Of a stretch of 64,000 bases of DNA, positions 25,994 to 36,243 are shown piece by piece. The stretch comes from an uncultured Lachnospiraceae bacterium (lineage in GTDB: Bacteria > Bacillota > Clostridia > Lachnospirales > Lachnospiraceae), in NCBI GenBank assembly GCA_902781655.1, contig CACZJZ010000003.1:62001-126000 (forward strand). The letters run 5' to 3'. The position numbers and the translations under genes are program-made. The notes beneath the pieces were generated by a model that did no database searches, was not told where the DNA came from, and saw only the letters and a program-made list of their open reading frames with translations. Each line of letters starts with the position of its first letter. The stretch's first letter is position 1.

Positions 25994-26062
25994 GCATTCC
26001 GCAAAGCGTCTGGCAGATAGAAATTTTGCTGCGCCACGGCCGGCCGCGGCAGTGAGGTATTC

Positions 26063-26965
26063 ATGAAAATCAGTTCATTTTTCTATTCCATCGGACAGGG
26101 ATTTCGAAATCTGCACCGCAACAAGCTGTTCACTCTGGCTTCGATTGCGACCATTTCGGCATGTCTTTTTCTGTTCGGCCTGTTTTATGCCATCCTGACG
26201 GATGCACAGCATGCGGTCCGCAGCGCGGAACAGGGGGTTTCCGTCACGGTGTTTTTCAATGAGGGGACCACGGAGGACCAGATCCAGCAGCTGAAGGTCG
26301 CCATTGAGGAGCGTCCGGAGGTGGCCAGCGTCACCTATGTCTCGGCGGAGGAGGCCTGGAATTCCTTCAAGCAGGAGTATCTCGGCGAGTATTCCGACGG
26401 CTTCACGGAAAATCCGCTGGAAAATTCGGAGAATCTGGAGATTTATCTGAATGATGTCTCCCAGCAGAATTCGCTGGTGAGTTATCTGGAGGGACTGGAT
26501 CAGGTCCGGATGGTCAACCGGTCTGAGCTGACCGCCACGACACTGACGGGATTCAACAGCCTGATTGCGTATATTTATATCGGCATCATTGTACTTCTGC
26601 TGGGTGTTTCCATCTTCCTGATCAGCAACACGGTCACCATCGGCATCAAGTTCCGGGAAGAGGAGATCAATATCATGAAGTACGTCGGAGCGACGGATTT
26701 CTTCATCCGGGCGCCCTTCGTCATCGAGGGTATGATCATCGGCTTCGCGGGCGCCGTGATTCCGCTGGTCCTGATTTATTACTTCTACGGCAAGGCGGTG
26801 GACTTCTTCGAGGGCAGATTTTCCATGCTGACCTCTCTGCTGAGTTTCCTGCCGGTCGTCGCCATCATGAAAACACTGATTCCGATCAGTCTGCTTCTCG
26901 GCATCGGCATCGGCTTTTTCGGGAGTCTGCTGACCGTCCGCAGGCAGCTGCGCGACAAGACGTGA
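26063..26965 (+). CDS. ftsX: Cell division protein FtsX
   Basis: The membrane partner of FtsE is 300 aa. It has a cytoplasmic start (SFFYSIGQGFRNLHRNKLFTLASIA), four membrane helices, and a large extracellular loop between helices 1 and 2 (about residues 50-165) that contacts the hydrolase. FREEEINIMKYVGATDFFIRAPFVIEG is the typical FtsX motif. GAGGT precedes ATG 26063. The gene after it encodes a coiled-coil M23 protein of the PcsB/EnvC type, the expected extracellular partner. Confidence 0.95.
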   Translation: MKISSFFYSIGQGFRNLHRNKLFTLASIATISACLFLFGLFYAILTDAQHAVRSAEQGVSVTVFFNEGTTEDQIQQLKVAIEERPEVASVTYVSAEEAWNSFKQEYLGEYSDGFTENPLENSENLEIYLNDVSQQNSLVSYLEGLDQVRMVNRSELTATTLTGFNSLIAYIYIGIIVLLLGVSIFLISNTVTIGIKFREEEINIMKYVGATDFFIRAPFVIEGMIIGFAGAVIPLVLIYYFYGKAVDFFEGRFSMLTSLLSFLPVVAIMKTLIPISLLLGIGIGFFGSLLTVRRQLRDKT

Positions 26966-27146
26966 GGAGTTTGAAACAGCGGATTTCCTGCCGGTCTCTT
27001 CGCATGCCCTCTGGAGCGGCGCGGCAGAGAAGCGATGGGTTCCAGAGAGGCGTCGGCTTCCAGAGAGGCCGTGATGAACGGGACATGATTCCGGGATAAG
27101 ATTCCCTGTATGCGCCGGGGCAGTGACGCCGGCAGGATGTATTTTG

Positions 27147-28382
27147 ATGAATCGAAGCAATCACAATCGAGGGCGGTTTCGTGCCCGGGCGATCGCGGCG
27201 GCAGCGGCCATTGCGGCAGCGGCCGCCATTTGGGCTGCACCGGCGGCGGTGCCTGTACAGGCAGCCGTGACGGAGGAATCCATCAAGGCGAAGGAGGACC
27301 AGATTTCGTCCGCAAAATCGGAACGGGAGAGTCTTCAGAGTTCTCTGAGCGATATCCAGTCCATCAAAAAGAGCCTGGAGGCGTCCAAGAGCGATCTGGA
27401 GACGTATGTCACGCAGCTTGACACCAACCTGACGGCCATTCAGACAAAGGTGGATCAGCTGAAGCAGGAGATCACGGATAAGGAATCGGAGATCGACAGG
27501 ACGGAGAAGGAGCTGGAGGAAGCGGAGCAGGTGCAGCAGGCGCAGTACGAGGCCATGAAGAAGCGGATTCAGTTCATGTATGAGCGGGGAAACACATACA
27601 TGCTGGAGGTGCTGCTGCAGGCCGGCAGTTTCAGCGAGATGCTGAACAGGGCGCAGTATATCGATGAGGTCTCCGCCTACGACCGGAAAAAGCTGGAGGA
27701 GTATAAGCAGCAGACTCGGCTGGTGGAGGCGACCCGGCAGGCGTTAAAGGAAGAGAAGGAAACGCTCGAGGCAGCGAAGAAGACGCAGGAAGAAGAGGAG
27801 GCCGGCATTCAGAGCCTGATTCAGGCGAAGGCGGCCCAGATCAGTTCTCTGGAGGGGCAGATCTCAGACCAGGAGTCGGAGATGGAGGAGACGCAGGCGG
27901 CGATCGATCAGTCCACCTCGGAGATTGCGGCGCTGGAGTCACAGGTCGCGGCGGACAAGGCTGCTCTGGCGGCACAGCAGAAGGCCTACAGCGGCGGGGT
28001 ATTCACCTGGCCGTGCCCGGGCTATACCTATATTTCCTCGGAGTTCGGGTACCGGGTGCATCCGATTTACGGGACGCGGAAATTCCACAGCGGACTTGAC
28101 ATGGCGGCGCCGTATGGTGCTCCGATTCTGGCGGCTGCGGATGGCACGGTGGTGTCCGCGGGCTACAGCGCCTCCATGGGAAATTATGTGATGATCAACC
28201 ATGGCGGCGGGCTGTTCACGATTTATATGCACGCCTCTTCCCTGGCTGTGTCGGCAGGACAGAGCGTTTCCGCCGGCCAACAGATCGCCTCGGTCGGAAG
28301 CACCGGAAATTCCACCGGCCCGCATCTGCATTTCAGTGTGCGGCTGAACGGGGAGTATGTGAATCCGAGAAATTATCTGTGA
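27147..28382 (+). CDS. Coiled-coil M23 murein hydrolase (PcsB/EnvC-like)
   Basis: The 411-aa product has a signal peptide (about residues 1-40, Ala-rich, ending near VQAAVT), a long coiled coil (about 45-275, Glu/Gln/Lys-rich) and a C-terminal M23 LytM domain. Zinc ligands appear in FGYRVHPIYGTRKFHSGLDMA (H and D) and in PHLHFSV (HxH). The architecture matches FtsEX-controlled hydrolases, and ftsEX lies directly upstream, so a role in septal peptidoglycan cleavage is likely. Both zinc motifs are intact, so the domain may be an active endopeptidase. ATG 27147 is chosen over GTG 27123 because it opens with a proper signal peptide. Confidence 0.92.
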   Translation: MNRSNHNRGRFRARAIAAAAAIAAAAAIWAAPAAVPVQAAVTEESIKAKEDQISSAKSERESLQSSLSDIQSIKKSLEASKSDLETYVTQLDTNLTAIQTKVDQLKQEITDKESEIDRTEKELEEAEQVQQAQYEAMKKRIQFMYERGNTYMLEVLLQAGSFSEMLNRAQYIDEVSAYDRKKLEEYKQQTRLVEATRQALKEEKETLEAAKKTQEEEEAGIQSLIQAKAAQISSLEGQISDQESEMEETQAAIDQSTSEIAALESQVAADKAALAAQQKAYSGGVFTWPCPGYTYISSEFGYRVHPIYGTRKFHSGLDMAAPYGAPILAAADGTVVSAGYSASMGNYVMINHGGGLFTIYMHASSLAVSAGQSVSAGQQIASVGSTGNSTGPHLHFSVRLNGEYVNPRNYL

Positions 28383-28427
28383 CCGAAGGCTGGATGGAAT
28401 GGAGGACATCCGCGCCAGTGCGGCGCG

Positions 28428-29759
28428 ATGGAAGAGAAGAACAGCATCATGGATGAGGAAAAGAACGAAAAAGAGAACGGGATGAAGAGGAATGAGGCCG
28501 CACCGGCAAGATGCGCGGGAGAAACGGCGGAACGCAGCGGCAGGAAGAGACCGGCGCGCGGTTTTCTGGCGGGGCTTGCCGCAGGACTGCTCACCGGCAT
28601 CGCGATCACGGGCGCCATCGCCGCGTATTTTGTCCTGGCTGACGGCATTCGGATCGGCGGCGCGGGCAGCAATTCAGCACTCAACGCAGCATCCGTCTCC
28701 AAGCTGGAGGCGCTGGAGCAGAGAATCGCGCAGAACTATTACTACGCGGACGACGTGACGGCGGAACAGAAGGAAACAGGCCTGTACAAGGGGCTGGTCG
28801 CATCGCTGGGGGACCCTTATTCCGAGTATTACGACGCGGAGGAGCGCAAGGCGCTCGAGGAATCGACGGAGGGGTCCTATTATGGGATCGGCGCTTATGT
28901 CGCGTCAGATGAGAAGACGGGGTACCCGGTGCTGTATAAGGTGATTGAGGATTCTCCCGCGCAGAAGGCGGGCCTCGAGGACGGAGATCTCCTGGTCCGC
29001 GTGAACGGAGAGAGCGTCCGGAGCCTCGACCTCGATGAAGTGGTCTCGAAGATCCGCGGCGAGGAGGGCACTACGGTTGACCTCACCATCTACCGCGACG
29101 GGCAGGACGGGTATCTGAATATCACCGTCACGCGGGGAAAGGTTGACACCACCACCGCGGCGGGGAGAATTCTGGAGGACACGGATCACATCGGATATAT
29201 CGCCATCTCCGAGTTTGACGAGGTGACGGCGGAGCAGTTCAGCAAGGCACTGTCGGATCTGAACGGCGAGGGAATGAAGGGACTTATTCTGGATCTGCGC
29301 GATAATCCGGGAGGGAATGTCTCGACGGTCGTCAAGATTGCCGAGCAGCTCCTTCCGCAGGGACTGGTCTTCTATTATGAAGAGAAGGACGGAACGCGCA
29401 CGGAATTCAAGGCCACCGGGAAGCACGCATTCACGAAGCCGCTCGTGGTGCTTGTAAACGGGTATTCCGCCAGCGCCTCGGAGATTCTCTCCGGCGCCAT
29501 TCAGGACGCTGGCATCGGCACCATCCTGGGGACACAGACCTACGGCAAGGGAGTCGTCCAGTCCATTTATGACCTGAAGGACGGCACAGCGCTCAAGATC
29601 ACCACGGCGGCCTACTTTACGCGGAACGGACACGATATCAACCACAAGGGAATCACCCCGGATGTAGAGTTGACCTTCGACACGGACGCCTATCGAAAGG
29701 ACGGCACGGACAACCAGCTCGAGAAGGCGGAAAGCCTGATTCAGGAAGAGGTGAAGTGA
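28428..29759 (+). CDS. S41 family C-terminal processing peptidase
   Basis: This is a membrane-anchored CtpA-like serine protease of 443 aa. A basic cytoplasmic segment is followed by one membrane helix (about residues 46-70), a PDZ domain (near 140-230; VIEDSPAQKAGLEDGDLLVRVNGE) and the peptidase core. GYSASASEILSGAIQD carries the catalytic Ser and GTQTYGKGVVQ the catalytic Lys. It follows the M23 hydrolase and could process envelope proteins. Starts at 28449 and 28482 are possible alternatives, because the Shine-Dalgarno for 28428 is not clear. Confidence 0.93.
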   Translation: MEEKNSIMDEEKNEKENGMKRNEAAPARCAGETAERSGRKRPARGFLAGLAAGLLTGIAITGAIAAYFVLADGIRIGGAGSNSALNAASVSKLEALEQRIAQNYYYADDVTAEQKETGLYKGLVASLGDPYSEYYDAEERKALEESTEGSYYGIGAYVASDEKTGYPVLYKVIEDSPAQKAGLEDGDLLVRVNGESVRSLDLDEVVSKIRGEEGTTVDLTIYRDGQDGYLNITVTRGKVDTTTAAGRILEDTDHIGYIAISEFDEVTAEQFSKALSDLNGEGMKGLILDLRDNPGGNVSTVVKIAEQLLPQGLVFYYEEKDGTRTEFKATGKHAFTKPLVVLVNGYSASASEILSGAIQDAGIGTILGTQTYGKGVVQSIYDLKDGTALKITTAAYFTRNGHDINHKGITPDVELTFDTDAYRKDGTDNQLEKAESLIQEEVK

Positions 29760-29766
29760 CGGGCAG

Positions 29767-29841
29767 ATTTTGTCCCTGACGAGTTTAGCTTGTTTGGGAC
29801 AATTTTTGTCCCAAACAAGCTAAACTCGTCAGGGACAAAAT
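29767..29841. repeat. Long palindromic intergenic repeat, copy 3
   Basis: Arms of 36 bases (29767-29802 and 29806-29841) flank TTT, where copies 1 and 2 have AAA, so this copy is in the opposite orientation. The inner 33 bases of each arm are identical to copy 1. The element ends one base before the uvrB ATG at 29843. The only Shine-Dalgarno-like sequence for uvrB, AGGGA at 29831-29835, lies inside the right arm and would be paired if the RNA hairpin forms. Confidence 0.95.
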
Positions 29842-29842
29842 T

Positions 29843-31837
29843 ATGGATCATTTTGAATTGGTATCTTCATATCAGCCGACGGGGGATCAGCCGGAGGCGA
29901 TTCAGAAGCTTGTGGAGGGGTTCCGGGCAGGGAATCAGTTTGAGACGCTGCTTGGGGTCACCGGGTCGGGCAAGACGTTCACGATGGCGAATGTGATCGC
30001 GGCGATGAACAAGCCAACGCTGGTGATTTCGCACAATAAGACGCTGGCAGCTCAGCTGTATAGTGAGTTTCGGGAGTTTTTTCCGCACAATGCGGTGGAG
30101 TATTTCGTCTCCTATTACGATTATTATCAGCCGGAGGCGTATGTGCCGCAGAGTGACACGTATATTGCCAAGGATTCTTCGGTGAATGATGAGATCGACC
30201 GGATGCGGCTGTCGGCGACGGCGGCGCTGACGGAGCGGCGGGATGTGATTGTGGTGGCGTCTGTGTCGTGTATTTATGGTCTGGGTTCGCCGGATGATTA
30301 TGAGAAGATGTCTATTTCGCTCAGGCCGGGGATGGAGAAGAGTCCGCAGGAGGTCTGCGACGCGCTGACGCAAATCCATTATGATCGGAGTGACGATCTG
30401 CAGCGGGGGTGTTTCCGGCTGCACGGGGATGTGCTGGAGGTGAATCCGGCGGAGGGGTCGGATTATGTGCTGCGCATCGAGTTTTTCGGGGATGAGGTAG
30501 ACCGGATCACGCAGGTCGAACCGGTGACGGGAAGGCCGCACGCGGAGCTTCGGCACGTCGACATTTTTCCGGCCTCGCATTATGTGGTGCCGAAGGAGAA
30601 GATCGACAGGGCATGCGATGAGATCGAGGCGGAGCTGAAGGAGCGGGTGCGGTATTTCAAGAGCGAGGGAAAGCTTCTTGAGGCGCAGCGCATCGCGGAA
30701 CGGACGAATTTTGACATCGAGATGATGCGGGAGACGGGGTTCTGCAGCGGAATTGAGAATTATTCGCGTCCGCTGTCAGGCCGGGCGCCGGGGTCGGCGC
30801 CGATGTGTCTCATGGATTTCTTCCGCGGCGATTATATGATCATGGTGGATGAGTCGCACATCACGATTCCGCAGATCGGCGCGATGTACCACGGCGACCA
30901 GAGCCGGAAGAAGACGCTGGTGGACTATGGGTTCCGCCTGCCGTCCGCGATGGATAACCGGCCGCTGTCGTTCGAGGAGTTTGAGCAGCGCATCGATCAG
31001 ATGCTGTTTGTCTCCGCGACGCCGGGGCAGTATGAGGCGGAGCACGAGCTGCTCCGGGCGGAGCAGATTATCCGTCCGACCGGTCTTCTGGATCCGGAGA
31101 TCACGGTGCGTCCGACCGCCGGGCAGATCGACGATCTCATTTCGGAGATTCATAAGGAAACGGAGAAGAAGAACAAAATTCTTGTCACCACGCTGACGAA
31201 GAAGATGGCGGAGGATCTGACGGAATATCTGGCTGAGACGGGCATCCGGGTCAAGTATCTCCACTCCGATATCGACACACTGGAGCGGGCGCAGATCATC
31301 CGCGATATGCGGCTTGATGTCTTTGATGTGCTGGTCGGCATCAATCTTCTCCGGGAGGGACTGGATATTCCGGAGATCTCGCTGGTGGCGATTCTGGATG
31401 CGGACAAGGAGGGCTTTCTCCGGAACGAGACCTCTCTCATTCAGACGATCGGCCGCGCTTCCCGCAACGCGGAGGGACATGTCATTATGTACGCGGATAC
31501 GGTCACGGAGTCGATGCACCGCGCCATCGAGGAGACAGCGCGGCGCCGCCGGATTCAGACGCGCTACAATGAAGAGCATCACATCACGCCGCAGACAATC
31601 AGGAAGGCGGTTCGCGATCTGATCACGGTGTCTCAGGAGATCACGAAGGAAAATGCGGCCTTTGAGAAGGATCCGGAATCGATGAGCGCGGAGGAACTGA
31701 AGAAACTCATCGGCAAGACGGAGAAACAGATGCGGCGGGCGGCCACGGATCTCAATTTTGAGGCGGCGGCGGAGCTGCGCGATCAGCTCGTCGAGCTGAA
31801 AAAGCACTACAATATCGTGACCGGCGGGAAGGGTTGA
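29843..31837 (+). CDS. uvrB: Excinuclease ABC subunit B
   Basis: UvrB (664 aa) is the DNA-damage-verifying helicase-like subunit of nucleotide excision repair. Walker [11 protein letters not shown] is near residues 34-43. [12 protein letters not shown] is the beta-hairpin that inserts between DNA strands. [11 protein letters not shown] is the Walker B region, VSATPGQYE motif III, and [14 protein letters not shown] motif VI. The C-terminal UVR domain ([19 protein letters not shown]) contacts UvrC. Length is normal. It abuts palindrome copy 3 and precedes uvrA; no uvrC is visible in the window. Confidence 0.97.
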   Translation: MDHFELVSSYQPTGDQPEAIQKLVEGFRAGNQFETLLGVTGSGKTFTMANVIAAMNKPTLVISHNKTLAAQLYSEFREFFPHNAVEYFVSYYDYYQPEAYVPQSDTYIAKDSSVNDEIDRMRLSATAALTERRDVIVVASVSCIYGLGSPDDYEKMSISLRPGMEKSPQEVCDALTQIHYDRSDDLQRGCFRLHGDVLEVNPAEGSDYVLRIEFFGDEVDRITQVEPVTGRPHAELRHVDIFPASHYVVPKEKIDRACDEIEAELKERVRYFKSEGKLLEAQRIAERTNFDIEMMRETGFCSGIENYSRPLSGRAPGSAPMCLMDFFRGDYMIMVDESHITIPQIGAMYHGDQSRKKTLVDYGFRLPSAMDNRPLSFEEFEQRIDQMLFVSATPGQYEAEHELLRAEQIIRPTGLLDPEITVRPTAGQIDDLISEIHKETEKKNKILVTTLTKKMAEDLTEYLAETGIRVKYLHSDIDTLERAQIIRDMRLDVFDVLVGINLLREGLDIPEISLVAILDADKEGFLRNETSLIQTIGRASRNAEGHVIMYADTVTESMHRAIEETARRRRIQTRYNEEHHITPQTIRKAVRDLITVSQEITKENAAFEKDPESMSAEELKKLIGKTEKQMRRAATDLNFEAAAELRDQLVELKKHYNIVTGGKG

Positions 31838-31980
31838 GTGCGGCGCGGTGGAATGGTGTGCGTACGACAGGATGTGACGGCAACAGATCAGGCGCGGCGG
31901 AGAGCGCAGCGCAGGCCGGGCGGGACCGGAATGCACCGGAATCGGACCGGCAGGACAGAAATGCTTTGGAAAGGAAAAAT

Positions 31981-34911
31981 ATGGCAGTAAAGATGCGCCC
32001 GGACTATTGGCCGGCGTTACAGGCGGAGGAGCTAAAATTCGCGGCAGACGGCAGGCAGGATGAGGCGCGCCGCAAGGTTCTGAACAAGAACGATGTCATC
32101 CGCATCCGCGGCGCACGGGAGCATAATCTCAAGGATATCAGTCTCGATATTCCGCGCAACGAGCTGGTGGTCATGACCGGACTGTCCGGCTCCGGAAAGA
32201 GTTCGCTGGCTTTTGATACCATTTATGCCGAGGGACAGCGCCGCTACATGCAGTCGTTGTCCTCCTACGCGCGGCAGTTTCTGGGGCAGATGGAGAAGCC
32301 GGACATCGATGACATTTCCGGCCTCTCTCCGGCTATCTCGATCGATCAGAAATCGACAAACCGGAACCCGCGTTCCACGGTCGGTACCGTGACGGAGATC
32401 TATGATCATCTCCGGCTGCTCTATGCCCGCATCGGCATCCCGCATTGCCCGAACTGCGGGCGCGTCATCGCGAAGCAGACGGTGGATCAGATGGTGGACC
32501 AGATCATGGCGCTCGAGCAGGGAACGAAACTCCAGATCATCGCGCCGGTGGTCCGCGGACGGAAGGGCATGCACGAGAAGGTATTTGAGCGCGCCCGCCG
32601 TGCCGGCTACGTGCGTGTGCTCGTGGACGGCAATCAGTATGGCCTTGATGAGGAGATTCGGCTCGACAAGAATGTCAAACATACCATCGGAATCATTGTC
32701 GACCGCATTGCGGTAAAGCCCGGCATCGAGCGGCGTCTGAACGATTCTCTGGAAAATGCGCTGAAGCTGGCGGACGGCCTCGCGGAGGCGGCGGTCATCG
32801 GCGGGAAGGTTCTCGAATTCAGCCAGAATTTTGCCTGCCCGGACTGCGGTATCAGCATTCCGGAGATTGAACCGCGCAGCTTCTCCTTCAACAATCCCTT
32901 CGGCGCCTGCCCGGACTGCGCCGGACTCGGCTACAAGATGGAATTTGATCCGGCGCTGATCATTCCGGATGAGACGAGATCGATCAACCAGGGAGCGATC
33001 GCGGTCATGGGCTGGCAGAGCGCCTCAAAGGCGGGCAGCTTTTCCAATGCGCTGCTCCGCGCGCTCGCGCAGCGCTTTTCGTTCAGTCTCGACACACCCT
33101 GGCAGGATCTGCCGGAGAACATCCGTCATATTCTGATGTACGGCACCTCAGTCAGCGTCGATGTGCATTATACCGGACAGCGCGGAACCGGCGTGTACCC
33201 GACGGTCTTCGAGGGCCTGATCCGCAACACGGAACAGCGTTACCGGGAGACGTTTTCGGACTCCGCAAAGCAGATGTATGAGCAGTTTATGACGATCACA
33301 CCGTGCAGCACCTGTCATGGGCAGCGGCTCAGGAAGGAATCGCTCGCGGTCACAGTGGACGGCAAAAATATCTACGAGGTGACGACACTGCCCATTGCGA
33401 AGCTGCAGGAATTTTTCCGGAATCTCGCGCTCACCGGAACGCAGGCGGTGATCGGGCAGCAGATTCTGAAGGAGATCCGCGCGCGGGTCGGATTTCTGGC
33501 GGACGTCGGGTTGAATTATCTGACGCTATCCCGCGCTACCGCGACGCTGTCCGGCGGCGAGGCGCAGCGGATCCGTCTCGCGACGCAGATCGGATCCGGC
33601 CTTGTCGGGGTATGCTATATCCTTGACGAGCCGAGCATCGGCCTGCATCAGCGGGACAACTATAAGCTGCTCAACACGATGAAACGGCTCCGCAACCTCG
33701 GAAACACCGTGATCGTCGTGGAGCATGACGAGGACACGATGCGGGCGGCAGACTACATTGTGGATATCGGACCCGGTGCCGGGTCGCACGGCGGCGAGGT
33801 CATCGCGACGGGCACAGCGGCAGAGATCATGCAAAATCCGGCCTCCCTCACAGGGCAGTATCTCTCCGGCGCGCGCCGGATCGAGATCCCGAAGGAGCGC
33901 AGGAAGCCGTCCGGCTGGCTCACGGTCCACGGCGCGGCGGTGAATAATCTGAAGCACGTCGACGTGTCCTTCCCGCTGGGGGTCATGACCGTGGTCACCG
34001 GCGTGTCCGGATCCGGCAAGAGCTCGCTGGTGAACGAGGTGCTCTATAAGACGCTCGCTAGAAAACTGAACCATGCGCAGGTCATTCCCGGAAAGTGCGA
34101 CGGCATAGACGGCATCGAACAGCTCGACAAGGTGATCGATATTGATCAGTCTCCGATCGGCCGGACGCCTCGGTCCAATCCGGCCACCTACACGGGCGTG
34201 TTCGACATGATCCGGGATCTTTTCGCGGGGACGCCGGACGCGAGGGCAAGAGGATTTACAAAGGGAAGGTTCAGCTTCAACGTGAAGGGCGGACGCTGCG
34301 AGGCATGCGGCGGCGATGGTATCATCAAGATTGAGATGCATTTTCTGTCCGATGTGTATGTTCCCTGCGAGGTCTGCCATGGAAAGCGCTATAACAGGGA
34401 GACGCTTGAGGTCCGGTACAAGGGAAAAAATATTTACGACGTTCTCAATATGACGGTGGAGGAAGCGCTGCCCTTCTTCGAGAATGTGCCTTCCATCCAT
34501 AATAAGATACAGACGCTCTACGATGTCGGTCTCGGCTATGTCAAGCTGGGACAGCCCTCGACGGAACTGTCCGGCGGCGAGGCACAGCGCATCAAGCTGG
34601 CGGCGGAGCTGTCCCGGCGGAGCACGGGCAGGACAATCTATATTCTGGATGAGCCGACCACCGGCCTGCATTTTGCGGATGTGGACAGGCTGGTGCAGAT
34701 TCTCCGCAGACTGGCGGAGGGAGGCAACACGGTGGTGGTCATTGAGCATAATCTCGATGTCATCAAGTGCGGCGACTACATCATCGACATGGGACCGGAG
34801 GGCGGAGACGGCGGCGGAACCGTCATCGCGCAGGGTACGCCGGAGGAAATCGCCAGGAGACATGACTCCTACACCGGCTACTACATCCACAAGATGCTGG
34901 AGAAGAGCTGA
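31981..34911 (+). CDS. uvrA: Excinuclease ABC subunit A
   Basis: UvrA (976 aa) is the damage-sensing ABC ATPase dimer of nucleotide excision repair. The first Walker A is [18 protein letters not shown] and the second [17 protein letters not shown]; signatures are [12 protein letters not shown] and [12 protein letters not shown]. Zinc-binding cysteines are seen in [24 protein letters not shown] and [11 protein letters not shown] 31981 follows AAAGGAA; an in-frame start at 31834 overlapping the uvrB stop would add 49 unconserved residues. Even so, about 40 residues precede the usual UvrA N-terminus ([12 protein letters not shown]). Confidence 0.97.
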   Translation: MAVKMRPDYWPALQAEELKFAADGRQDEARRKVLNKNDVIRIRGAREHNLKDISLDIPRNELVVMTGLSGSGKSSLAFDTIYAEGQRRYMQSLSSYARQFLGQMEKPDIDDISGLSPAISIDQKSTNRNPRSTVGTVTEIYDHLRLLYARIGIPHCPNCGRVIAKQTVDQMVDQIMALEQGTKLQIIAPVVRGRKGMHEKVFERARRAGYVRVLVDGNQYGLDEEIRLDKNVKHTIGIIVDRIAVKPGIERRLNDSLENALKLADGLAEAAVIGGKVLEFSQNFACPDCGISIPEIEPRSFSFNNPFGACPDCAGLGYKMEFDPALIIPDETRSINQGAIAVMGWQSASKAGSFSNALLRALAQRFSFSLDTPWQDLPENIRHILMYGTSVSVDVHYTGQRGTGVYPTVFEGLIRNTEQRYRETFSDSAKQMYEQFMTITPCSTCHGQRLRKESLAVTVDGKNIYEVTTLPIAKLQEFFRNLALTGTQAVIGQQILKEIRARVGFLADVGLNYLTLSRATATLSGGEAQRIRLATQIGSGLVGVCYILDEPSIGLHQRDNYKLLNTMKRLRNLGNTVIVVEHDEDTMRAADYIVDIGPGAGSHGGEVIATGTAAEIMQNPASLTGQYLSGARRIEIPKERRKPSGWLTVHGAAVNNLKHVDVSFPLGVMTVVTGVSGSGKSSLVNEVLYKTLARKLNHAQVIPGKCDGIDGIEQLDKVIDIDQSPIGRTPRSNPATYTGVFDMIRDLFAGTPDARARGFTKGRFSFNVKGGRCEACGGDGIIKIEMHFLSDVYVPCEVCHGKRYNRETLEVRYKGKNIYDVLNMTVEEALPFFENVPSIHNKIQTLYDVGLGYVKLGQPSTELSGGEAQRIKLAAELSRRSTGRTIYILDEPTTGLHFADVDRLVQILRRLAEGGNTVVVIEHNLDVIKCGDYIIDMGPEGGDGGGTVIAQGTPEEIARRHDSYTGYYIHKMLEKS

Positions 34912-34967
34912 TCGGGATAAATCATTTGAGCCGGTTTGTGCAGGAAGCATTCGGCGCGCTCGGCGCC

Positions 34968-34996
34968 TTGATTTTGCCATGGGCGCCTTTTATAAT
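34968..34996 (+). promoter_or_regulatory. Sigma-A promoter of mreB
   Basis: TTGATT (34968-34973), a 17-base spacer and consensus TATAAT (34991-34996) lie about 100 bases before mreB. GGCGCCTT occurs at 34962-34969 and 34982-34989. The two GGCGCC blocks can pair as a stem followed by T residues, so a weak uvrA terminator may overlap the promoter. Confidence 0.75.
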
Positions 34997-35097
34997 GAAT
35001 TCGCTGTCGGCTATCGAAAGACAGCGCGAGGAGACAAAATTCCCGGGATTCCCGGAGAGCAGCCGCGGCGTGGCGCGGCGGAAAATGTGGGTTTGCG

Positions 35098-36099
35098 ATG
35101 CAGTTTACGGATATCGGAATTGATCTTGGCACAGCCAGTGTCCTGGTTTACATCCGCGGCCGCGGCGTGGTTCTGAAGGAACCATCTGTCGTCGCGTTCG
35201 ACCGCGACAGCAACAAAATCAAGGCAATCGGCGAGGATGCCCGTCTGATGCTCGGACGCACGCCGGGCAATATTGTGGCGGTCCGTCCGCTCCGGCAGGG
35301 CGTCATCTCCGATTATACCGTGACCGAGAAGATGATGAAGTATTTCATCCAGAAGGCGGTCGGGAAAAGGACGTTCCGCAAGCCCCGCATCGCAGTCTGC
35401 GTGCCGAGCCAGGTGACCGAGGTTGAGAAGAAGGCGGTCGAGGACGCGACGTTCCAGGCAGGGGCGCGGGAGGTTTATATCATCGAGGAGCCGATCGCCG
35501 CAGCAATCGGCGCAGGGATTGACATCTCCAAGCCGTGCGGCAACATGATCGTCGATATCGGCGGCGGAACGACAGATATCGCGGTGATTTCCCTGGGCGG
35601 CACCGTGGTGTCCACCTCCATCAAGGTGGCAGGCGATGATTTTGACGACGCCATCGTCCGCTATATGAGAAAGAAATATAATCTGCTGGTCGGCGAGCGC
35701 TCCGCGGAGGATGTGAAGATCAAGATCGGCAGCTGCTACCCGCTGCCGGAGCCGGAGCATATGGAGGTCCGCGGGCGGAATCTGGTCACAGGTCTGCCGC
35801 GCATCATTGAGGTCTCCTCCGAGGAGACGGAGGAGGCACTCAAGGAGCCGACCAACCAGATTGTCGAAGCGATACACAGCGTTCTGGAGAAGACACCGCC
35901 GGAACTGGCGGCTGATATCTCCGACCGCGGCATTGTACTGACGGGCGGAGGTTCCCTGCTGCAGGGTCTTGAGGAGCTGATCTCTTCAAAGACCGGCATC
36001 AACACGGTGACGGCGGAGGATCCCATGACGGCGGTCGCGATCGGCACCGGCAAGTACGTGGAATTTCTGTCGGACAAGGGAGCATTGTCTGATTTCTAA
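35098..36099 (+). CDS. mreB: Rod-shape-determining protein MreB/Mbl family
   Basis: This is an actin-like filament protein of 333 aa that organises cell-wall synthesis along the membrane. DIGIDLGTASVLVYIRGRGVVLKEPSVVA is the phosphate-1 region, IVDIGGGTTDIAVISLGG the phosphate-2 region and IVLTGGGSLLQGLEELI the adenosine motif. No mreC or mreD follows. recD2 lies downstream beyond a terminator, so this is a stand-alone gene and may be an Mbl-type paralogue. The ATG 35098 ribosome binding site is poor, but the N-terminus matches the family exactly. Confidence 0.93.
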   Translation: MQFTDIGIDLGTASVLVYIRGRGVVLKEPSVVAFDRDSNKIKAIGEDARLMLGRTPGNIVAVRPLRQGVISDYTVTEKMMKYFIQKAVGKRTFRKPRIAVCVPSQVTEVEKKAVEDATFQAGAREVYIIEEPIAAAIGAGIDISKPCGNMIVDIGGGTTDIAVISLGGTVVSTSIKVAGDDFDDAIVRYMRKKYNLLVGERSAEDVKIKIGSCYPLPEPEHMEVRGRNLVTGLPRIIEVSSEETEEALKEPTNQIVEAIHSVLEKTPPELAADISDRGIVLTGGGSLLQGLEELISSKTGINTVTAEDPMTAVAIGTGKYVEFLSDKGALSDF

Positions 36100-36163
36100 T
36101 CCGACCTGCCCGCTCATACGGGGAGACAGGCCGGGCGGGGCCGGACGATACGGCGCGCGGAAG

Positions 36164-36202
36164 ACTGGCGGATGGAACACAGCGGTTCTGTCCGCCAGTT
36201 TT
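36164..36202 (+). terminator. Terminator after mreB
   Basis: ACTGGCGGA (36164-36172) pairs with TCCGCCAGT (36191-36199), followed by a short T-run. It overlaps the ATG at 36172, which argues against that ATG as the recD2 start. Confidence 0.7.
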
Positions 36203-36243
36203 GGTATATACGGATGCCGCGGCGTCCGGAGGGAGGAGTTCTG

